From NCBI GenBank assembly GCA_014728185.1, contig WJMB01000318.1:1-6082 (forward strand): a stretch of 6,082 bases of DNA. Reading direction: 5' to 3'. The position numbers were made by a program, and so were the translations under genes. Source of the DNA: Candidatus Coatesiibacteriota bacterium. Lineage in GTDB: Bacteria; RBG-13-66-14. Position 1 is the first letter of the stretch. Each line of letters opens with the position of its first letter. The notes under the pieces are model-generated. The model saw nothing but the letters and a program-made list of their open reading frames with translations. It was not told the origin of the DNA and did no database searches. Shown here in pieces: positions 1-5,460 of the stretch.

Positions 1-9
1 ATGCTTGGG

Positions 10-105
10 CGGTGGGCAAAGTCGGGCGCACCCAATCAGCGATTGCCCACTCGGTGAACCTTTCAATATCAGCTCTAGTTTGGTCCGATCAGGTTACATG
101 ATGCC
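10..105. repeat. Diverged intergenic repeat, copy A
   Basis: This stretch aligns with 2364-2458 at roughly 75% identity over about 85 bases with a single 1-base gap, by my own hand alignment. Shared blocks include CACCCAA, CAGCGA, AACCTTTC and TCCGA. Identity is clearest from about position 21 onward. The copy may continue past the window edge. Many differences fall at one codon position, so the repeat may derive from coding DNA. However, plausible conserved peptides can be read on both strands, so strand and product stay undecided. Identity of the parent element is unknown. Confidence 0.6.
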
Positions 106-124
106 TAGAGTAAACCACCCGTAG

Positions 125-361
125 CAGCTCTCAGCAGATGCGAGTATCGGTTCAGTTTCGTGTGATGATCCCTACGGTAATTATCCCGAAGAAGTGACGA
201 CTGAGGGAATGGTTCTTGAAGTAAGGAACCCTGAAGGAATGATCAATGCGTCAACGGCGGTAATCTCCGTCACAAGAGCAAGCGACAAGCCCTTCTCCAG
301 ACAGAGCAATCAGCAAGCTGACCAAACCGCTGATTCAGGCACCAGCACGACCATCGAGTGA
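125..361 (+). pseudogene. Unassigned coding-like frame, probably a gene remnant or the 3' end of a broken gene
   Basis: I do not recognise this product. The frame is open for 78 codons between an in-frame TAG at 122-124 and the TGA at 359-361. It reads like real protein, with stretches such as SCDDPYGNYPEEVTTEGMV and VLEVRNPEGMINASTAVISV, followed by a Gln/Ser/Thr-rich, probably disordered tail ending in STTIE. The same frame is also open from base 2 up to that TAG. No good start lies near the beginning; internal candidates are GTG 194, ATG 209 (50 residues) and ATG 239. The stop lies 10 bases before the TTG of the permease gene, a typical operon spacing. The middle part faintly resembles the beta-barrel region of HlyD/MacA-type adaptors (pattern LEV-NPEG), which would fit a permease neighbour, but this is a weak guess. 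Codon use (AGA, GTA, ACA) is unlike the GC-rich genes downstream. It could be a short gene, a decayed gene or chance. Confidence 0.35.
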
Positions 362-371
362 GTGAAGCAAG

Positions 372-1646
372 TTGGCCCAAGAACAGCAAAGCCGCGGTTT
401 GTTGTCCCTGCTCGGCGCCACGATGCGCGAGGCGACGCGCATCGCCCTGGACGCCATCCGCTCCAACAAGATGCGCAGCTTCCTCACGGTGCTGGGCATC
501 ATCATCGGCGTCACGGTGATCATCACTTTGGTCAGCATCATCCAGGGGATGGAGAACGCCATCGCCGAGCAGATCGGCTCACTGGGCTCCAACTTCATCA
601 TGGTCACCAAAGAGCCGGCGGTGCAGTTCGGTCGGCCGAACCCGGAGACCTGGTACCGTCCAGAGCTGGAGTTCGAGGACGCCGAGGCGATCATGGAGCA
701 CTGCCCCGACGTCCAGTACGCCTCGCCGATCAATTTCACCGTGGCCTCGATCTCCCACGGCGGTTATCGCACCAACTCGATGCAGATCATCGGCGGCAAC
801 GAGTACATCAGCCGCATCTACTCCCTGCCTGTGGAGCACGGCCGTGACTTCACTCCGACCGACATTCAGTCGCGCCGCCGCGTGGTGGTGCTGGGCGCGG
901 GCATCGTCGAGTCCCTCTTCCCGAACCAGGACCCCCTGGGTCGCGAGGTGCGCATCGGCGGACACCGCTTCACCGTCATCGGTGTGCTGGAGCGCCGCGG
1001 CGAGTTCTTCGGCATGAGCCAGGACGACTTCGTCGCCATCCCCTACACAACCCTGGACACCACCCTGGAGCCGCTGCGCTCGCGCCAGGTGACCCTGGAG
1101 ATCGCCGCGATCAGCACCAGTCCGGCCACGGTTTACCGCGCCAACAACCAGATCGAAACGTTAATGCGCAACCGGCGCGGGTTGAAGCCCAACGAAGAGA
1201 ACAACTTCGAGGTCACCACCCAGAGCGGACTACTCGAGGTCTTCGAGGAGATCACCACGGTCATCTACGCCATTATGGTCGGCGTGGCCTCGATCTCGCT
1301 TTTGGTCGGCGGCATCGGGATCATGAACATCATGCTGGTCGCCGTCACCGAGCGCACCCGCGAGATCGGCATCCGCAAGGCCCTGGGCGCCCGCCGCCGC
1401 GACATCCTGACCCAGTTCGTCATCGAGAGCGTGATCCTGACCCTCTTCGGCGGTGCCGTGGGGGTGGGCTTCGGACTGCTGTTGGCCTGGGGGCTGGGCT
1501 CCCTGCTCGAGCTGCCCAACGCCGTCAGCGTCTGGGCCGTGGGCCTGGGCCTGGGTTTCTCGACCTTTGTCGGCTTGACCTTCGGCGTCTTCCCGGCGGT
1601 CAAGGCCTCGCGCCTGGACCCCATCGTCGCCTTGCACTACGAGTAG
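372..1646 (+). CDS. MacB/FtsX-family ABC transporter permease
   Basis: A 424-residue inner-membrane permease of the MacB/LolCE type. In the family such proteins pair with a separate ATPase (and often a HlyD-like adaptor) to drive export or extraction of substrates through the periplasm. Order of parts: a cytoplasmic N-terminus with SNKMRSFLTVLGIIIGV leading into TM1 (about 37-58), a MacB-type periplasmic domain (about 60-290), then an FtsX domain with TM helices near 295-322, 349-375 and 386-408. The loop TERTREIGIRKALGARRRDI (327-346) is the ATPase-coupling segment, and the end PAVKASRLDPIVALHYE is typical of the family. Length is normal for a stand-alone permease. The TTG start at 372 is chosen because it gives a full N-terminus, with GAG/GTGAAG purines upstream; ATG 423 is the alternative. 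No ATPase gene lies beside it in the window, so partner and substrate are unknown. Confidence 0.93.
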   Translation: MAQEQQSRGLLSLLGATMREATRIALDAIRSNKMRSFLTVLGIIIGVTVIITLVSIIQGMENAIAEQIGSLGSNFIMVTKEPAVQFGRPNPETWYRPELEFEDAEAIMEHCPDVQYASPINFTVASISHGGYRTNSMQIIGGNEYISRIYSLPVEHGRDFTPTDIQSRRRVVVLGAGIVESLFPNQDPLGREVRIGGHRFTVIGVLERRGEFFGMSQDDFVAIPYTTLDTTLEPLRSRQVTLEIAAISTSPATVYRANNQIETLMRNRRGLKPNEENNFEVTTQSGLLEVFEEITTVIYAIMVGVASISLLVGGIGIMNIMLVAVTERTREIGIRKALGARRRDILTQFVIESVILTLFGGAVGVGFGLLLAWGLGSLLELPNAVSVWAVGLGLGFSTFVGLTFGVFPAVKASRLDPIVALHYE

Positions 1647-1669
1647 ACGAATGAGCGTCAACGTCGCCG

Positions 1670-1698
1670 AACGGGTTGGATGCCTTGTCCAGCCCGTT
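1670..1698 (+). terminator. Hairpin just after the permease gene, possible terminator
   Basis: An 11-bp stem (1670-1680 with 1688-1698, one G-U pair) encloses a 7-base loop, starting 23 bases after the TAG stop. The right arm is followed by GGCATCG rather than a T-run. It is therefore either a 3'-end stabilising hairpin or a non-canonical terminator. Position and stem quality are the only support. Confidence 0.4.
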
Positions 1699-1790
1699 GG
1701 CATCGAAAGCCGCGACGAGGCGGGATACCGCGATTGTGCTTGGCAGCTTGGAAACGTGTTTGGGGATTACTGATCACCCCTGTACCGCAG

Positions 1791-1822
1791 AACTGACATA
1801 ACGTATTCTTATAAAGTCAGTT
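1791..1822. repeat. Short inverted repeat (AACTGAC / GTCAGTT)
   Basis: A perfect 7-bp inverted repeat, 1791-1797 with 1816-1822, encloses an AT-rich 18-base loop. It is short enough to arise by chance. It is listed because it belongs to a cluster of inverted repeats in this spacer. Confidence 0.3.
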
Positions 1823-1965
1823 AGGAGCTAATAAAGCCTGCACATCGGTTGGAGCTGTTGTGGCGGGGCCTGAGCGGCATTTACAGACACGTTACTCAGC
1901 ATGAAAGCCTGGGGCCTCACGATTCGTTGCCCCACACCAGTGGTTCTTCCGATTGGCAACCTGCA

Positions 1966-2018
1966 CTTAAGGCATTGAATAACATGCTGTCACAGATATC
2001 TCTCGACAATGCCTTAAG
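1966..2018. repeat. Perfect 12-bp inverted repeat with 29-base spacer
   Basis: CTTAAGGCATTG at 1966-1977 is the exact reverse complement of 2007-2018. The arms enclose 29 bases. Pairing stops at once on both sides. This could be a hairpin in RNA, a pair of recognition half-sites, or the inner part of a small decayed element. No target-site duplication is evident beside it. Confidence 0.5.
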
Positions 2019-2119
2019 GTTTGCTTTCCAGCCTCCGCTTACAACCACCTCAATCGCCGCCTTGACGATTTGTGATCTCGGTATCGACTCTCGGGGAACT
2101 GAACCAGAATCGTGTATGA

Positions 2120-2142
2120 ATCCTCACAAAAATTTGTGGGAT
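2120..2142. repeat. Imperfect hairpin ATCC-CACAAA
   Basis: The left arm (2120-2130) pairs with 2133-2142 through ATCC and CACAAA blocks with one bulged T, around a short A-rich turn. It lies 23 bases before the 30-bp palindrome at 2166-2195, so the two could form one structured unit. No T-run follows in the + direction. Confidence 0.4.
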
Positions 2143-2165
2143 CGCAGACCCCGTTCGGGCCGGAC

Positions 2166-2195
2166 TACGATTATAATCTGCAGATAATAATCGTA
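2166..2195. repeat. 30-bp near-perfect palindrome
   Basis: The arm TACGATTAT at 2166-2174 is the exact reverse complement of 2187-2195, and the centre ATCTGCAGAT (2176-2185) is itself a perfect palindrome. Only the A/A pair at 2175/2186 breaks the symmetry, so 14 of 15 pairs match. A TATAAT lies inside at 2172-2177, and the symmetry puts one on the other strand too. No good -35 box is seen upstream on the + strand. Candidates are an operator for a dimeric or tetrameric regulator, a recombinase site or a cruciform-forming element. Confidence 0.65.
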
Positions 2196-2363
2196 TAGTA
2201 GCAGAAGTAACGGTCACATACCAAGAGTCATAAAGTGGCAACTACAAGGGGCTTGCTCGGCTGATTACCTACCATGCATAGTAGCTTGCAATTACAGACC
2301 ACCCGATTGCTCCTAGGCACATAACTACTTCATTATCAAGCAATAAGACCTCGCATTGTAATA

Positions 2364-2458
2364 GCGGGATCAATGTCGGACACACCCAAGCAGCGAAGCC
2401 TGCTTGGTCAACCTTTCCATATTGGCCCTGATTTGCTCCGAAGAAGTTCCAGGATACC
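2364..2458. repeat. Diverged intergenic repeat, copy B
   Basis: This is the partner of the repeat at 10-105, about 75% identical with a 1-base gap near 2397. It ends about 50 bases before the topA promoter. On the + strand both copies share a reading such as VNLSI-ALxxS. On the minus strand both share a reading S(D/E)QxRA(D/N)(I/M)ER(F/L)T. In both readings the gap breaks the frame between copies, so at least one copy is decayed or the repeat is not coding. Confidence 0.6.
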
Positions 2459-2506
2459 TTGTGATATTTACACGTTACCCTAAAACCGTCGATCCGGCTC
2501 CCGACC

Positions 2507-2534
2507 TTGCGGATTGCCGCCAGTTTAGTATAAT
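2507..2534 (+). promoter_or_regulatory. Probable sigma-70-type promoter of topA
   Basis: A perfect TATAAT at 2529-2534 is preceded by a weak -35, TTGCGG at 2507-2512, with a 16-base spacer. Transcription would begin near 2541, giving a leader of about 100 bases ahead of the ATG at 2645. The composition switches from AT-rich to GC-rich right after this point, which fits a gene boundary. The -35 matches the consensus in only its first three bases. Confidence 0.5.
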
Positions 2535-2644
2535 CGCCCCCCGCTACCCCGGACGCCGCGACGACTTCCCGCCGCAGGCGCCCTTTGACCGTACCGGCTC
2601 ACCTCGACCCTCGAACCGCGCAGCTCCCTCTTCCCCAACCCCGT

Positions 2645-5137
2645 ATGGCAACCAAGAAAACCCCCAAAACCAGGACCAAGAAGCCCCTGGTGATCGTCGA
2701 GTCGCCGACCAAGGTGCGCACCATCAGCCGCTACCTGGGCGGTGATTACCGCGTGGCCTCGAGCAAGGGGCACATCCGCGACCTGCCCAAGAGCAAGCTC
2801 AGCGTTGACCTGGCCGACGGTTTCGCGCCCACCTACGAGGTCATCCCGCGCAAAAAGAAGGTCGTCGAGGAGCTGCGTCGCGAGGCCCGCGGGTCCAAGG
2901 TCTACCTGGCCTGCGACCCCGACCGCGAGGGCGAGGCCATCTGCTGGCACCTGGCCCAGTTGATCGACAACGGCGCCGACCTCTACCGCATCACCTTCAA
3001 CGAGATCACCAAGTCCGCCATCCTCAAGGCCCTGGAGAATCCGGGCCGCATCGACCAGGCCCTGGTCGACGCCCAGCAGGCCCGGCGCATCCTGGACCGC
3101 CTGGTGGGCTACCAGGTCTCGCCGATCCTCTGGAAGGCGGTGCGCCGCGGCCTCTCGGCCGGGCGGGTGCAGTCGGTGGCCCTGCGGCTGATCGTCGAGC
3201 GAGAGCTGGAGCGCGAGGCCTTCGACGCCGAGGAGTTCTGGAACGTCGCCGCCGCCCTGGAGATACCCGGCGGCGATATCGTCGAGGCCCAACTGGTGCG
3301 CCTGGACGGCAAGAAAGCCCGTTTGCGGAGCTGGGAATCCGTCCGCGAGCTCTTCAACGATCTCCACGAGAAGCCCTGGCGCGTCGCCGATTTCAAGAAA
3401 CGCCTGCACAAGCGGCGTCCGCAACCACCCTACATCACCAGCACCCTGCAGCAGGACGCCTCGACCCGGCTGGGCTTCAACCCCAAGCGGACCATGCGCG
3501 CCGCCCAGCGCCTCTACGAGGGCGTCGAGCTGGGCAAACAGGGCCAGGTCGGCCTGATAACCTATATGCGTACCGACTCCGTGCGCATCTCCGACGAGGG
3601 ACTTACCAAGGCCCGGGACTGGATAGGCCGCAACCACCCCGACTACCTGCCCGCCAAGGCCCGAAGCTACCGGGGCAAGAAGGGCGCCCAGGACGCCCAC
3701 GAGGCCGTTCGGCCCACGGACCCCGACCTCGAGCCGTCCAAGATCGCCAGGTATCTCGATCCCGACCAGCGCAAGCTCTATGAGCTGATTTGGGGCCGCT
3801 TCCTGGCCTCGCAGATGACCCCGGCGATTTACGACAAGACCGAAGCCCGCCTCGAGTGCGACCGGGCCGAGTTCTCGGCCAAGGGTTCGGTGCTGCGCGA
3901 CCCCGGTTTCCTGACCGTCTATCCGGACCCCGGCCGGGGGGAGGACAACAGGTTGCCCGTGCTCGAGGTCGGCAGCGAGCTGGAATCCGTCTGGCTCGAC
4001 GGCCGACAGAAGTTCACCCAGCCGCCGGCGCGCTTCAAGGCGGCCAGCCTGGTCAAGGAGCTCGAGAAGAGCGGCATCGGCCGACCTTCGACCTACGCCG
4101 CCATCCTCTCGACCCTGATGGACCGCGAGTACGTCGTCACCGGCCCCAACCGCTCCCTGGTGCCCACCGAGCTGGGGCGCCTAGTGATCAAGCTGCTACT
4201 GGTCGGCTTCCCCAAGCTGCTCAAAGTCGACTTCACCGCCGAGATGGAGCGGGACCTCGACGAGATCGCCCGGGGCGAGCGGGACTGGCGCGGCGTCCTC
4301 GACGATTTCTACACGGCCTTCCGACCCGAGCTCGAACGCGCCGAGAAGGAGCTGCCCAAGCGTCGTGACCGCGAGACCCGTCTCGAGGGGCTCCATTGCC
4401 CATTGGATAACGGCGATTTGGTCATCAAGTTCGGCAAGGCCGGACCCTTCGTCGGCTGCACCAACTACCCGGAGTGCACCTTCACCGCCAACTTCCACCG
4501 CGACGACGACGGCGGGATCGTCCTCGAGGAGCGCTCCAACAACAACGGCGCCGACAAGCCCGAACCCACCGACGTGCCCTGCCCGCTGTGCGGCGAAAAG
4601 ATGGTGGTGCGCTCCGGGCGTCGCGGCGAGTTCCTGGGCTGCAGCCGCTATCCCGACTGCAAAGGCACCCTGGACTTCACCCTCGACGAAAACGGCGGGA
4701 TCGTCCCCGAAGAGGCCCCGGACCCGTCCGACGCTCCGACCTGCGAGAAGTGCGGCGCGATCATGGTCCGCCGCAAGGGACGCTTCGGACCCTTCTGGGG
4801 CTGCTCCAACTACCCCAAGTGCCGCAGCATTGTGCGCATCGAGCAGACCCCGGAGGAGAAGGAACAGGCCAAGCGTGAGGCTGCCGAGCGACGCAAGAAG
4901 AACCAGGAGCCAGAAAAGCTGAACCTGCCCTGTCCCGTCGAGGGCTGCTCCGGGACGCTGATCGTCCGGATAAACCGCTACGGCAAGGAGTTCTACGCCT
5001 GCGACGCCTACCCGGAGTGCAAGTTCTCCTGCAACCGCCGCCCCGTGGAAAGCCCCTGCCCCAACTGCGGCTTCTCCTGGCGCGAACCCTACTACAAGAA
5101 GCTCCGCTGCCACCACTGCGGCCACAGCGGACCCTAG
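2645..5137 (+). CDS. topA: DNA topoisomerase I (type IA)
   Basis: An 830-residue cytoplasmic type IA topoisomerase that relaxes negative supercoils by cutting and passing one strand through a 5'-phosphotyrosine link. TOPRIM (about 14-130) shows VIVESP with Glu19 and the metal-binding DPDREG (Asp91, Asp93, Glu95). The core carries GLSAGRVQS, the active-site GLITYMRTDS with Tyr307, AHEAVRPT (His352) and KSGIGRPSTYA (Arg480). The C-terminus has five zinc-ribbon-like repeats: C585/605/611 (the expected second Cys is Asp588), C646/649/666/672, C700/703/720/726, C763/768/786/792 (widened first pair) and a short C805/808/822/825. ATG 2645 is preferred over TTG 2585 because it gives the usual short Lys-rich lead into LVIVESP; the 20 residues from TTG are Pro-rich and unlike the family. 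No Shine-Dalgarno is visible before the ATG. It appears monocistronic. Family assignment is certain and all key residues are present. Confidence 0.98.
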   Translation: MATKKTPKTRTKKPLVIVESPTKVRTISRYLGGDYRVASSKGHIRDLPKSKLSVDLADGFAPTYEVIPRKKKVVEELRREARGSKVYLACDPDREGEAICWHLAQLIDNGADLYRITFNEITKSAILKALENPGRIDQALVDAQQARRILDRLVGYQVSPILWKAVRRGLSAGRVQSVALRLIVERELEREAFDAEEFWNVAAALEIPGGDIVEAQLVRLDGKKARLRSWESVRELFNDLHEKPWRVADFKKRLHKRRPQPPYITSTLQQDASTRLGFNPKRTMRAAQRLYEGVELGKQGQVGLITYMRTDSVRISDEGLTKARDWIGRNHPDYLPAKARSYRGKKGAQDAHEAVRPTDPDLEPSKIARYLDPDQRKLYELIWGRFLASQMTPAIYDKTEARLECDRAEFSAKGSVLRDPGFLTVYPDPGRGEDNRLPVLEVGSELESVWLDGRQKFTQPPARFKAASLVKELEKSGIGRPSTYAAILSTLMDREYVVTGPNRSLVPTELGRLVIKLLLVGFPKLLKVDFTAEMERDLDEIARGERDWRGVLDDFYTAFRPELERAEKELPKRRDRETRLEGLHCPLDNGDLVIKFGKAGPFVGCTNYPECTFTANFHRDDDGGIVLEERSNNNGADKPEPTDVPCPLCGEKMVVRSGRRGEFLGCSRYPDCKGTLDFTLDENGGIVPEEAPDPSDAPTCEKCGAIMVRRKGRFGPFWGCSNYPKCRSIVRIEQTPEEKEQAKREAAERRKKNQEPEKLNLPCPVEGCSGTLIVRINRYGKEFYACDAYPECKFSCNRRPVESPCPNCGFSWREPYYKKLRCHHCGHSGP

Positions 5138-5204
5138 GGCGCCGTCGGCCCGGACGAAAGAATCACCATCCGGGTCGTCTCCGGACTGGTCGTCCAGCCG
5201 CAAC

Positions 5205-5225
5205 CTGGGGAAATCGGGCCGCAGC
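5205..5225 (+). repeat. Imperfect direct repeat, unit 1
   Basis: This unit matches 5299-5319 at 17 of 21 positions, sharing GGGG, AATCG and GCCGCA cores, with start points 94 bases apart. It lies upstream of a gene for an AbrB/MraZ-like protein. It could be one of a pair of regulator-binding sites, but no binding evidence exists in the sequence alone. Confidence 0.35.
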
Positions 5226-5298
5226 GTCTATGCTTTATAGGACCCCGGGGGACGCGTCGCCCATCCCACCCGGCCATCAAACCAGTCCTTTTTATCAA

Positions 5299-5319
5299 CA
5301 GGGGGAATCGCGCCGCAAC
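5299..5319 (+). repeat. Imperfect direct repeat, unit 2
   Basis: Second unit of the pair described at 5205-5225. It is nearer the gene, about 140 bases before the start codon. The MraZ family is known to bind repeated G-rich elements (TGGGN type), and the GGGGA cores loosely recall that. The link is only suggestive. Confidence 0.35.
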
Positions 5320-5340
5320 CCATCGTCTTTCGTGTTTGAT

Positions 5341-5352
5341 TGGTGATCACCA
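5341..5352. promoter_or_regulatory. 12-bp perfect palindrome TGGTGATCACCA, possible operator
   Basis: The sequence is fully self-complementary and sits in AT-richer DNA about 110 bases upstream of the AbrB/MraZ-like gene. Symmetric sites of this size are commonly bound by dimeric regulators. No adjoining promoter boxes can be assigned with confidence. Confidence 0.3.
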
Positions 5353-5460
5353 CTAGAAACCGGAGCGACATCGGGGGCGGCTGAGTGTCGCCGCCAGACA
5401 GTTCCACCGGACATCCGCCGATTCATTTGCCGACAAATCTTCCCGGAACCATGCATAGTG

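Larger units (their letters stand above)
1699..2363. other. Long AT-richer spacer without a convincing gene, rich in inverted repeats
   Basis: No recognisable gene is seen here. Base composition is clearly lower in GC than the flanking genes, and codon use in every open frame is unlike theirs. The longest + frame (TTG 1849 to the stop at 2187, 112 codons) has no recognisable motif, shows no GC preference at third positions and runs through inverted repeats, so it is not called. A minus-strand frame without a usable start is open from roughly 2580 down to a stop at 2269-2271. The segment holds inverted repeats at 1791-1822, 1966-2018, 2120-2142 and 2166-2195. I found no tRNA-like cloverleaf. 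It may be decayed mobile or foreign DNA, or it may carry an unrecognised structured RNA. Confidence 0.6.
5138..5460. other. Spacer between topA and the AbrB/MraZ-like gene
   Basis: No gene is seen in these 323 bases. They hold a 21-nt imperfect direct repeat (5205-5225 and 5299-5319), a 12-bp palindrome (5341-5352) and a small hairpin ATTTG-CCGA-CAAAT (5425-5438) about 20 bases before the next start. No clear terminator follows topA: a 6-bp CCCGGA/TCCGGG stem at 5149-5174 has no T-run. I see no convincing -35/-10 pair for the downstream gene. Confidence 0.6.

Noticed and set aside
122..124. In-frame TAG as a possible recoded amber codon
   Set aside because: The permease and topA both use TAG as their terminal stop, so genome-wide recoding is unlikely, and nothing nearby suggests a local recoding element.
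1849..2187. 112-codon + strand open frame starting with TTG
   Set aside because: No motif, no GC bias at third positions, no ribosome site, and it runs through two inverted repeats and ends inside the 30-bp palindrome; its length is reachable by chance in this composition.
2373..2483. Small + strand frame (36 codons from ATG 2373)
   Set aside because: The 1-base gap between the repeat copies changes its frame relative to copy A, and conservation in this frame is poorer than in the others.
2269..2580. Minus-strand frame open for about 100 codons across the repeat B region and the topA promoter
   Set aside because: It has no ATG, GTG or TTG near its beginning, overlaps a good promoter, and copy A of the repeat has a stop in the matching frame, so it is not supported as a gene.
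2525..3700. Long minus-strand open frame opposite topA
   Set aside because: It is antisense to a certain gene and arises from the GC-rich third positions; its Gly/Ala/Val/Leu-rich translation is typical of such shadows.
4196..5203. 335-codon minus-strand open frame opposite the zinc-ribbon region of topA
   Set aside because: A shadow of topA codon bias with no family features of its own.
2271..5459. Exact 12-mer ACCATGCATAGT at 2271-2282 and 5448-5459
   Set aside because: About one shared 12-mer pair is expected by chance in a window this size, and the flanks do not match.
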